Assembly: GCA_030431355.1 (NCBI GenBank)
Contig: JAUIJG010000341.1
Coordinates: 1 to 5,747 of the forward strand
Direction of reading: 5' to 3'
Origin: a bacterium
GTDB lineage: Bacteria; Cyanobacteriota; Vampirovibrionia; Obscuribacterales; Obscuribacteraceae
DNA length: 5,747 nt
Positions 1 through 5,710 of this stretch are shown one piece after another (the first letter of the stretch is position 1; every line of letters begins with the position of its first letter). Under the pieces are notes generated by a model. It made no database searches. It saw only the letters and a program-made list of their open reading frames with translations, and was not told the DNA's origin. A program made the translations under genes and the position numbers.

Positions 1-108
1 GGTCATGGAGTAGGCTTGTGCCAGTGGGGAGCCCACGGTCTGGCTTGCGGGGGGCGGTCTTATAGGGAGATTTTAAGTTTCTATTTCCCCAGAGCAAAGG
101 TAAAATAG
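1..108 (+). CDS. C-terminal end of a SpoIID/LytB-domain protein (5' truncated by window edge)
   Basis: Reading frame 1 is open from the first base to a TAG at 106-108 and encodes 35 residues. They begin GHGVGLCQWGAHGLA and continue with a SYREIL block followed by FYFPRAKVK. This matches the conserved end of the SpoIID/LytB (amidase enhancer/lytic transglycosylase) domain, whose family pattern is GHGVGMSQWGA-x-GMA followed by a G-x-SYREIL-x-x-YYPG block. Known members act on the peptidoglycan glycan strand or stimulate amidases. SpoIID works in sporulation, but SpoIID-domain proteins also occur in non-sporulating bacteria, including cyanobacteria. The usual Met-Ser before Gln is Leu-Cys here, a mild departure. 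The catalytic part and any signal peptide lie outside the window. The TPR gene starts 32 bases downstream with no terminator between, so the two are probably co-transcribed. Family assignment is fairly secure; exact activity cannot be judged from this fragment. Confidence 0.8.
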   Translation, partial: GHGVGLCQWGAHGLACGGRSYREILSFYFPRAKVK

Positions 109-140
109 CTGATGCGGGTAGAGAGGACAAAGGTTAAATC

Positions 141-1130
141 ATGGTTCTTCCCGAATCACCACCAAAAGGTCTAAGTCCCAGATCCTATTGCAGAATGGCT
201 CTTCAGTACCATCTCATGGGTAATGCACGCCAGGCTATAAAGGCCGGCCGTCTTGCCCTGGAAGGGGATAGGGGTGATTTTGCCGGAACTCCTTTCGAAA
301 ACTTGACCGAGGCGGACTTTTCTCTTTTGAGAAGACTGTTGGAAAATCTGGACGAAGGAGTATCCTTCACTGGACGTTTTTTGGGAGGCTCTCGCCTATT
401 TCTTTCCGGTCTTAAGTGTCGTCTTATGGACGGTGGTGATAAAGCCGATGCTTTCCTCGAGAATATTCCTCTTCTAAGCAGTCTCCGGTACGGAGTAGAA
501 GAGTTCATCAATCTTCTCCTTGGCGGTGCCGTCGCCTCGGCTGGCAATTTATGCCATTCTCTAATTGTGGCTACCCACCCTTCTCGGGAGATACCTGAAG
601 GGCTATCGGCAAAAGAGTATTTGAAACTGGGTAAAAGATACCTCTCCCTTCACTGGCCCGAGCAGGCGAGGGATGCTTTCACTAAAGTTATCGAGCTTTC
701 CAACGATGAAGCCGGTATGGAGGCTGAGCGGCTTGTCTCTACCAGGCTGCCCGCCAACCCTGTGCCATATCTTGCGGTGAAGCGTTTTATCGAAGCTCGT
801 AGGAAGGCTTCACTCGGTAGAGTGGAGGAAGCCAGGAGAGCCTATGAAGCTATTGTCGGGGATTATTCTGATTTTGAGTGGCCCCGCGAACAGCTTGCTC
901 ATATTCTCATTCAACAGGGCATGGTGGAAGAAGCTATTGAGGCTCTTAATGAACTGGTCACGGCTAATCCTGAATATGCACCAGCCTATGAGCTTCTTGC
1001 CCGGGCCCATGCTATCAAAGGAGAAATCTTTGAGAGCCAGACAGCCCTGGACAGAGCCACGGTTTTAGCATTTAATCCGGATGAGATATCGGTGCTGAGG
1101 CAGTTGATTACTGTTATTTCAAGACTTTAG
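141..1130 (+). CDS. TPR-repeat protein, cytoplasmic, function unknown
   Basis: This is a 329-residue protein. The ATG at 141 is preceded by AAAGG at 129-133 (7-base spacing) and by an in-frame TAA at 135-137, so no upstream start is possible. There is no signal peptide or membrane segment. Helical tetratricopeptide-like repeats are visible at about residues 14-44, 158-190, 215-245, 248-279 and 282-315; the last two are the most canonical (A-x-x-L-x-x-x-G pairs, NPEYAPAYELLARAH). Residues 9-45 and 153-190 share the pattern GLS-x3-Y-x6-Y-x7-QA-x2-A, suggesting an internal duplication. The stretch 46-150 between them is less regular and may be degenerate repeats. TPR proteins are protein-interaction scaffolds, so no specific partner can be named. 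It follows the SpoIID-type gene by 32 bases, which suggests an envelope-related role, but that is inference. The reading frame stays open beyond its TAG stop into the next ORF. Confidence 0.85.
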   Translation: MVLPESPPKGLSPRSYCRMALQYHLMGNARQAIKAGRLALEGDRGDFAGTPFENLTEADFSLLRRLLENLDEGVSFTGRFLGGSRLFLSGLKCRLMDGGDKADAFLENIPLLSSLRYGVEEFINLLLGGAVASAGNLCHSLIVATHPSREIPEGLSAKEYLKLGKRYLSLHWPEQARDAFTKVIELSNDEAGMEAERLVSTRLPANPVPYLAVKRFIEARRKASLGRVEEARRAYEAIVGDYSDFEWPREQLAHILIQQGMVEEAIEALNELVTANPEYAPAYELLARAHAIKGEIFESQTALDRATVLAFNPDEISVLRQLITVISRL

Positions 1131-1184
1131 CGCGGGGAAAGCGCAGTAAAGCATCCGTCTAATGGGGCTCATGGTGATTTTCCC

Positions 1185-1532
1185 ATGGACTGGCCGGGTT
1201 CTCGTTGTTACTATCTGGAAGTCAAGAGTGTTTCGGATTTAACAACCATGTCACCCATGCGTAATGAGACAGCCCTGGATCTGGCAATTCTGCTGAAGTT
1301 TGGTCTTGCCGATGAGTTTGAAATCAATTTCAAAAGAGCGCTGGCGAAAGACAATATTGACAGTCTTGTCAGTTGTTTAAATGACGAACTCGGTCTTCTT
1401 GCCCGGGACGCCGGAATCAAAGTTCTCCTTTCCCGAAGGGAGGAGAAAGACCAGAGTTATGTCACCGTGGTCGGTCAGTCAAGATTTTTTGGGGACAACT
1501 GGCCTGTAAGAAGGCAGTCCTTTTCTATCTAG
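1185..1532 (+). CDS. Small hypothetical protein (115 aa) in frame with the upstream TPR gene
   Basis: I do not recognise this protein. Codon choice looks like the neighbouring genes, so it is probably real. It is soluble and lacks a signal peptide or transmembrane segment. Residues 28-76 are predicted helical and amphipathic (LDLAILLKFG, FEINFKRALA, LVSCLNDELGLLAR), followed by a shorter charged and beta-prone end (GIKVLLSRREEKDQ, YVTVVGQ). The start is uncertain. The ATG at 1185 has only a weak GGTG (1173-1176) ahead of it, and the ATGs at 1248 and 1257 have no better site. The frame is the same as the TPR gene and is open from that gene's TAG (1128-1130) through 18 codons to this ATG. It could therefore be a separate translationally coupled gene, or the detached C-terminal part of a longer TPR protein. 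A possible terminator hairpin overlaps its last codons. Confidence 0.6.
   Translation: MDWPGSRCYYLEVKSVSDLTTMSPMRNETALDLAILLKFGLADEFEINFKRALAKDNIDSLVSCLNDELGLLARDAGIKVLLSRREEKDQSYVTVVGQSRFFGDNWPVRRQSFSI
1491..1526 (+). terminator. Candidate intrinsic terminator overlapping the 3' end of the small ORF
   Basis: ACTGGCCT (1498-1505) pairs with AGGCAGT (1512-1518), giving a 7-bp stem with one bulged G and a six-base loop (GTAAGA). GGGG at 1491-1494 can extend it against CCTT after an ACA bulge. The 3' arm runs into CCTTTTCT. The U tract is short and interrupted and the hairpin lies inside the coding region, so efficiency is doubtful. If active, it would end the SpoIID-TPR-small-ORF unit and leave the aminotransferase to its own promoter. 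Confidence 0.35.
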
Positions 1533-1550
1533 AGAGCCGCTTCCTACATA

Positions 1551-1582
1551 TTTACTAGCATCGCTGTCATTCAGTGTATGAT
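1551..1582 (+). promoter_or_regulatory. Candidate promoter for the aminotransferase gene
   Basis: TATGAT at 1577-1582 matches five of six bases of the sigma-70 -10 consensus, and TG lies directly before it. The best -35-like element, TTTACT at 1551-1556 (four of six), is 20 bases away, which is longer than the preferred 17. The location between a possible terminator and the aminotransferase start is sensible, but the sequence match alone is weak. Confidence 0.25.
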
Positions 1583-1602
1583 CGACTATTGAATTTAGTC
1601 GA
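1582..1602. repeat. Perfect 7-bp inverted repeat in the aminotransferase leader
   Basis: TCGACTA (1582-1588) and TAGTCGA (1596-1602) form a perfect dyad around a 7-base spacer, TTGAATT. It starts at the last base of the candidate -10 and ends 12 bases before the AGGA ribosome binding site (1615-1618). It is not followed by a T tract, so it is not an intrinsic terminator. It could be an operator for a dimeric repressor or a short 5'-UTR hairpin. The symmetry is seen directly; the function is inferred. Confidence 0.4.
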
Positions 1603-1628
1603 GTCCCACGAGACAGGAATGTAGATTG

Positions 1629-2813
1629 ATGCAACCAGAGCTTTTCAAAACAGCTTCTATCAAAGCAAGGCAATTTAAGGAATCGGTTATTAGAGAAATG
1701 TCGCGCCTTGCCGCAGAGCATCGCGCCATCAACCTTGCCCAGGGACTCCCGGATTTTCCCTGTCCTGAAGAGCTAAAAATGGCTGCTAATGAAGCTTTGC
1801 AGGGAGACATAAATCAATACGCCATTACCTGGGGAGACCGTGTCTTAAGAGAAGCCATCAGTGCCAAGTCGGCTTCCTACCTGGGCATTAAAGTTGATAG
1901 TGAGAGAGAGATTACTGTCACTTGTGGTGCCACCGAGGCGATGATAGCCGCCATGTTGGCTCTTGTGGATCCTGGTGAAGAGGTGATTGTTTTCGAGCCA
2001 TTTTACGAAAATTACGGACCGGATGCGATTCTCTCCGGAGCGTCCCCACGCTATGTCCGGTTGAATGCCCCGGACTGGTCCTTCGATGAAGATGAGCTTA
2101 CCAGAGCCTTTTCCGACAAGACCCGGGCCATTATTGTGAATACTCCCCATAATCCGACGGGCAAAGTATTTAGCAGAGAAGAGCTTGAATTCATAGCCGG
2201 TCTCTGTCAGAAGTGGGGGGTTATTGCTCTCACCGACGAGATCTATGAGCACATTCTTTACGATGGAAAAGAACATGTCGCCCTGGCTTCCATAGAAGGT
2301 ATGCAAGACCTTACCGTGACAATCAACAGTCTCTCCAAGACTTATAGCGTAACCGGCTGGAGGGTTGGTTGGGCGATTGCCAGTGCGGAGCTCACCTCTC
2401 CTATCCGGAAAGTACATGACTTTCTTACTGTAGGGGCCCCTGCCCCGTTGCAGAGAGCCGGTGCCCACGCAGTTGCTTTGCCGAATTCCTTTTATGAAGC
2501 TTTGCAGAAAGAGTATGAAAGAAGAAGGTCTGTGATGCTTGATATGCTGAAAGAGACCGGGTTTGAGCACTATAGACCGGGTGGCGCCTATTACGTATTT
2601 TCTGATATCACAAAATTTGGTTTTAGCGATGACGTAGAGCTGACGAAGCATCTAGTTAAGGATATAGGCGTGGCGGTGGTGCCGGGCTCTAGCTTCTTCG
2701 CCGACCCGAAAGAGGGCAGTAAATATATTCGGTTTTGCTTCAGCCGTAAGGATGAGACTCTGCAAGCCGCCAGAGAGAAGTTGAAAAATGTGGTGGCTTG
2801 TGGTGGCAAATAG
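1629..2813 (+). CDS. Class I/II pyridoxal-phosphate-dependent aminotransferase
   Basis: This 394-residue protein has the normal length for fold-type I aminotransferases and looks complete. Landmarks in order are AQGLPDFPCPEE (37-48), the phosphate-cradle GATEA (100-104), NTPHNPTGK (171-179) with the cofactor-contacting Asn175, TDEIY (202-206) with Asp203 for the pyridine nitrogen and Tyr206, SLSKTYSVTGWRVGW (234-248) with Schiff-base Lys237 and phosphate-binding Arg245, GGAYY (318-322), and IRFCFSR (367-373) with the alpha-carboxylate Arg368. It transfers an amino group from an amino acid to a 2-oxo acid in the cytoplasm. The N-terminal AQGLPDF and overall layout resemble the methionine/kynurenine/aromatic aminotransferase group (YbdL and KAT-like) more than AspC or HisC, but the substrate cannot be fixed from sequence. 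ATG 1629 is preferred over the adjacent TTG at 1626, since AGGA (1615-1618) sits 10 bases upstream. It converges with the TMEM14 gene, 14 bases apart. Confidence 0.93.
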   Translation: MQPELFKTASIKARQFKESVIREMSRLAAEHRAINLAQGLPDFPCPEELKMAANEALQGDINQYAITWGDRVLREAISAKSASYLGIKVDSEREITVTCGATEAMIAAMLALVDPGEEVIVFEPFYENYGPDAILSGASPRYVRLNAPDWSFDEDELTRAFSDKTRAIIVNTPHNPTGKVFSREELEFIAGLCQKWGVIALTDEIYEHILYDGKEHVALASIEGMQDLTVTINSLSKTYSVTGWRVGWAIASAELTSPIRKVHDFLTVGAPAPLQRAGAHAVALPNSFYEALQKEYERRRSVMLDMLKETGFEHYRPGGAYYVFSDITKFGFSDDVELTKHLVKDIGVAVVPGSSFFADPKEGSKYIRFCFSRKDETLQAAREKLKNVVACGGK

Positions 2814-2827
2814 GAAGTAGATAGACT

Positions 2828-3181
2828 TTAGATAAGTCCGAAAAGACTGACTAGAGAAAGAATCAGAAGGGTTTCTGTCGCTCCTACGATTATGATCATG
2901 AGACCGGCAGGCATGAACTTTTTGGTCTTGCTCAATCTAATCGCGAACATTACTTGAAGTAAGGTCATGATCACGAACGCCACCACCATGCCCAGTTTCA
3001 TGTCAATGAATGTCAGCCCGAAGGCGCCCAGGGTAAGGGCACCACTGGCAACACCGGCAATAAGAGACGGCATGCTACTTGCTTTTAGAAAACCTACCAC
3101 ACCTCCAGCGGCGACAAGAATTGCCGTGGCCAGTAAAATGTATTGGGTTACCGGGACGATATTGCTGAAAATATCACTCAT
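2828..3181 (-). CDS. TMEM14-family (UPF0136) small integral membrane protein
   Basis: This is a 117-residue, very hydrophobic protein with four likely membrane helices at about residues 12-32, 37-59, 62-83 and 91-116. Diagnostic features of the TMEM14 family are the glycine-rich first helix leading to GFLKASSMPSLIAG (30-43), the small-residue second helix, and the loop R-x-S-K-T-KKFMPAG (82-93) before the last helix. The eukaryotic relatives TMEM14C (mitochondrial, needed for heme synthesis) and the plant plastid fatty-acid exporter FAX1 suggest small-molecule or lipid movement across a membrane. The bacterial members have no settled function, so this is not assigned. ATG 3181 is supported by GAGGAG at 3190-3195, 8 bases upstream. 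The phosphatase gene ends 59 bases upstream on the same strand, so co-transcription is possible, though a TATAAA box lies in that gap. Confidence 0.85.
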   Translation of the reverse strand: MSDIFSNIVPVTQYILLATAILVAAGGVVGFLKASSMPSLIAGVASGALTLGAFGLTFIDMKLGMVVAFVIMTLLQVMFAIRLSKTKKFMPAGLMIIIVGATETLLILSLVSLFGLI

Positions 3182-3213
3182 TGCCTTTGCTCCTCGCGTG
3201 CATCATCAAGATT

Positions 3214-3219
3214 TTTATA
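3214..3219 (-). promoter_or_regulatory. Possible -10 element ahead of the TMEM14 gene
   Basis: On the minus strand TATAAA occurs 32 bases before the ATG, in an A-rich gap of 59 bases. No convincing -35 is seen 16-18 bases upstream (GAAACA is the nearest, three of six). It may give the membrane-protein gene a start of its own, but chance occurrence in A/T-rich DNA is equally likely. Confidence 0.2.
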
Positions 3220-3240
3220 GTGGTTCTTTTTTGTGTTGTT

Positions 3241-4731
3241 TCAGTCTTTTGTTATCTGGAAGGTGTCAAGCTCTTTGCCATCGCAACCGATCTGTTTAAA
3301 CAACAGGTTCTTTCCCTCTACTTTGCATAGACTGAAACTGTGTTGGTTGGCGATGAACTTGCTGTTGAAGAGGCTCTCTTCGTGATTAAGAATTCCCTTT
3401 CTGTAGAGGCTCGCTCCACCTGCGCCGGACACTATATAAAGAACACCGTCCGGCTTTGTGATCGTTTTACCGTCGAAATTTTTGTCGAGAACAAACGCAC
3501 CATTTACAGTGCCATTCGCGTTCCTCAGAGGAATGCCGTCTTTACTTCTTACGGAGAATTTGAGGGGAAAGCTCCTCTGATACGTGTGGGCATGACCGGA
3601 TAAGACAATGTCCACCTTATGCTTCTCAAAGAGATCACAGAGTAATCTCATCCTCTGCTCTACCCAGTGATTGTTATCCACACTGAATCCCGGTTGGTGG
3701 CATAACACGAAACGCCAGGCGGATTTTTGAGCTGAAATCAAATCCTTTTCCAGCCAGCTGCGCCATTTTTTATCTGTCCAGTCCATATAAGGATTGGCGT
3801 CGAGCACAATGAAATGGGCGTTGCCATATTCAAAAGAGTAATTGGCCATTCGCGGAAAGCGTTTCCCGGCTGAGCGCACGAAGTCCAGCTGGGCCCTGGA
3901 ATCACCTTTTATCTTCGTGGTGTTTCTGCCGTTGGCCAGGGAGGCCGGACCGTTCATCGGCTGGGACCAGAATCGGTAGTAACCCAGGGCGTCCGGATAA
4001 TGACTGAAGTCGACTCCGTCCCACCGGCTGGTGAGAGCGATATCGTGGTTGCCGATTGCTGTAAGGGTGAGGGTAGAGCGAAGGAGCGGGGCTCCGGTTT
4101 TAGGAGAGGCCTGGTCGCAGTTTAGAATGGGAAAGAAGCGAGTCAAATATTCGCTTACTCGCCCTCGATTGTAGGTGATATCTCCCGGAATCAAGAAGAG
4201 ATCCGGCTTGCTTTTATGAATCTGAAAGACGTTGCTCTTTTGACCGGGGGAGCCGGCTCCTATATCGCCAGCCACAGCAAAAGTAAATGGCTGCTCCTGG
4301 GATTTGCGTGTCCTTGTTTTGGATTGGAAGACGACTTTGCCCTGATGTTGTAGTCTGTATTCGATGACGCCGCCGGGGGTTGGATTTTCGATGGTGCCGC
4401 AGAGCAGATGATAAGGCGCTATTGAAGGGGCTTTCTGCAAGGATGCGGAGATCTTGGCGGACTCTTGCCAGCTCTCATCTTTGTTTTTCTTCTCCGGGCG
4501 AAACTGGAGTTTCCAGCCATCTTTCTTCCCGGCACACCAGAGAATTTCGAATCTGTCAGTATTGTTCCTGGTTATCTTCCTGTGATTTCCCAGTTGAACA
4601 TAGGGCTTAACCAGGAAGGGAGATTCGGCTGCCAGGGCGATGCCGACTGGATTCAGACCCAAAAAGACAAACAAGCATGCAGTCAGAAGACAGGGTAGGA
4701 ACAGCTTTTCTAATGATTTCAAGTTAGACAT
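3241..4731 (-). CDS. Secreted purple-acid-phosphatase-type metallophosphoesterase
   Basis: This is a 496-residue protein. The start is ATG 4731, with AAGG at 4740-4743 eight bases upstream. The frame continues into the tRNA gene, but that extension is not coding. Residues 1-35 are a signal peptide: positively charged N-end, hydrophobic core at about 10-27, cleavage near ALAA-ES (32-37). Residues 38-140 look like the N-terminal beta-sandwich of purple acid phosphatases. The catalytic calcineurin-like domain follows with all five blocks: AGDIG (Asp156), GDITY (Asp184, Tyr187), GNHD (Asn228, His229), LCHQPG (His345) and GHAHTYQR (His380, His382). The GDxxY tyrosine is the ligand that marks purple acid phosphatases, so a dinuclear Fe-Zn or Fe-Mn centre is expected. 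It probably hydrolyses phosphomonoesters or diesters outside the cytoplasmic membrane, perhaps for phosphate scavenging. No obvious Pho box was seen. It lies between tRNA-Phe and the TMEM14 gene on the same strand. Confidence 0.9.
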   Translation of the reverse strand: MSNLKSLEKLFLPCLLTACLFVFLGLNPVGIALAAESPFLVKPYVQLGNHRKITRNNTDRFEILWCAGKKDGWKLQFRPEKKNKDESWQESAKISASLQKAPSIAPYHLLCGTIENPTPGGVIEYRLQHQGKVVFQSKTRTRKSQEQPFTFAVAGDIGAGSPGQKSNVFQIHKSKPDLFLIPGDITYNRGRVSEYLTRFFPILNCDQASPKTGAPLLRSTLTLTAIGNHDIALTSRWDGVDFSHYPDALGYYRFWSQPMNGPASLANGRNTTKIKGDSRAQLDFVRSAGKRFPRMANYSFEYGNAHFIVLDANPYMDWTDKKWRSWLEKDLISAQKSAWRFVLCHQPGFSVDNNHWVEQRMRLLCDLFEKHKVDIVLSGHAHTYQRSFPLKFSVRSKDGIPLRNANGTVNGAFVLDKNFDGKTITKPDGVLYIVSGAGGASLYRKGILNHEESLFNSKFIANQHSFSLCKVEGKNLLFKQIGCDGKELDTFQITKD

Positions 4732-4762
4732 CTTAGGCACCTTGACATTGGACGCCAAGAGC

Positions 4763-4774
4763 TTTGCAAAAAAA
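4763..4774 (-). terminator. T7 tract just after tRNA-Phe, overlapping a TTTGCAAA palindrome
   Basis: On the minus strand seven T residues (4768-4774) begin five bases after the tRNA 3' end and run into the palindrome TTTGCAAA (4763-4770). There is no separate GC-rich hairpin, so this is not a standard intrinsic terminator. The folded T arm or acceptor stem plus the T run could stop some transcripts or mark the processing trailer. It sits between the tRNA and the phosphatase gene and so may decide whether the two share a transcript. Confidence 0.25.
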
Positions 4775-4778
4775 GAAT

Positions 4779-4851
<73 letters not shown>

Positions 4852-5011
4852 AAAACTGTATCGCTATTAAAACCGGAGTTTCATCCAGAAAACTTTCAGG
4901 AATCACCGGAGGCAAATCAATATACCATAAAGGGACCCGGGTACTGTGATTCTTTGGGATCTAATCTTTATCGACTGTCACATGGACTGAACAATCAATA
5001 TTTCCCTGCTA
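4852..5011. other. 160-bp intergenic region between the 232-aa gene and tRNA-Phe
   Basis: This region must hold the end of the upstream transcript and probably the tRNA promoter, but no convincing -35/-10 pair or U-tailed hairpin is visible. It contains GAATCAC (4900-4906) and its inverted copy GTGATTC (4946-4952), 39 bases apart, with the 8-bp palindrome ACCCGGGT (4935-4942) inside the interval. ACCGGAG is directly repeated at 4872-4878 and 4905-4911. TTTAAT (minus strand, 4866-4871) is a possible -10 for the tRNA without a good -35. No ORF of note is present. Confidence 0.4.
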
Positions 5012-5710
5012 TCAGTAATAGGTGTTTTGACCGGCCGTTTGTACAAAAGTCTTGCTATGAACACCGGCAATTCTGTAACCTTCGTCCTCTTTTTTAACAA
5101 GGTAGTCAGTAAGCAGATGTTCTGTTTTAGGATAAGGATCGCCTGACTGCTGCATGACCAGAGAGCCCTTCACATGCACCACCACTGAACCGTCTGGATT
5201 TACCGCGGTGGCGTGAACGGAGATAGCCTGGAAGGCTGCCACAATACTGCCGGTTGTTATGCCTTGTTTGATCTGTTCGTTCCAGAAAGCATTTTGAAAA
5301 ATTTGAGCAGCGTCTTCAGTCATCCAGCCCATCGCTTTCTGGCGATTCTTTTCAGCGGATGCGGCGCTGTAGTCCATTGCTCCTCCAAGCCACCAGGTGA
5401 CAAATTCTTCTGCCTCCTTAGGATTGAGGTGGTTTGAATTGGCGCTTGTTGGAAGAGCTTCTGTCTGCGGGACATTTTTAGGACTTGCCTTATGGCCCAT
5501 CTTAGATTGAGGCTTGGGGGTTGTTTCCTGGTTGGACTGGGAGACATCTTTCTTGTGGCTGTCTCTCATAGCCCCAATGGCCACCGGGGGGTCTTCTTTG
5601 GGTTGAGTGCCGGTCATGAAGACCCCAAACACACCTATTATAAGAAGACCCATGAGAATTTTGTCTCGAAATATTCGTTGTATGATTGCTCGGATAATAT
5701 CTTGGATCAT
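5012..5710 (-). CDS. Membrane-anchored protein with a possible NTF2/VirB8-like C-terminal domain
   Basis: I do not recognise a named family. The 232-residue protein has a short basic cytoplasmic N-end (1-17), one membrane helix at about 18-33, and a disordered Pro/Lys/Ser/Gln/Thr-rich linker (34-96). A compact C-terminal domain (97-225) follows, opening with helices (FVTWWLGGAMDYSAASAEKN; then WMTEDAAQIFQNAFW, 129-143) and ending in beta strands (ISVHATAV, SVVVHVKGSLVMQ, HLLTDYLVKKEDEGYRIAGVHSKTF). One N-terminal helix plus a periplasmic helices-then-sheet domain is the layout of VirB8/TraE/TcpC-type secretion proteins with an NTF2-like fold. No conserved signature confirms this and no other secretion gene is in view. 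ATG 5710 overlaps the stop of an upstream frame as ATGA, and no strong ribosome binding site precedes it, which fits translational coupling. A type II membrane topology is likely. Confidence 0.75.
   Translation of the reverse strand: MIQDIIRAIIQRIFRDKILMGLLIIGVFGVFMTGTQPKEDPPVAIGAMRDSHKKDVSQSNQETTPKPQSKMGHKASPKNVPQTEALPTSANSNHLNPKEAEEFVTWWLGGAMDYSAASAEKNRQKAMGWMTEDAAQIFQNAFWNEQIKQGITTGSIVAAFQAISVHATAVNPDGSVVVHVKGSLVMQQSGDPYPKTEHLLTDYLVKKEDEGYRIAGVHSKTFVQTAGQNTYY

Noticed and set aside
24..36. Hairpin GTGGG-GAG-CCCAC
   Set aside because: It lies inside the conserved SpoIID-type coding sequence (QWGAH region) and has no T tract. It is explained by the codons.
1626..1628. TTG as the start of the aminotransferase
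   Set aside because: The next codon is ATG, with a normally placed AGGA. Using TTG would add only one residue.
1845..2651. A 268-codon open frame antisense to the aminotransferase
   Set aside because: The sense frame has complete family motifs. The antisense translation has no recognisable domain and is explained by codon bias of the sense gene.
106..2813. TAG recoding as a sense codon throughout the window
   Set aside because: The SpoIID-type and aminotransferase proteins end at TAG exactly where family members end, so TAG works as a stop here.
2814..2877. Terminator for the convergent aminotransferase and TMEM14 genes
   Set aside because: Only short stems (AGTC/GACT and CAGAA/TTCTG) without a T run were found. 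No terminator can be supported.
4675..4686. Lipobox-like LTAC (residues 16-19) in the phosphatase signal peptide
   Set aside because: The hydrophobic stretch continues for many residues after the cysteine, and a normal signal peptidase I site (ALAA) follows. Lipidation is unlikely, though not excluded.
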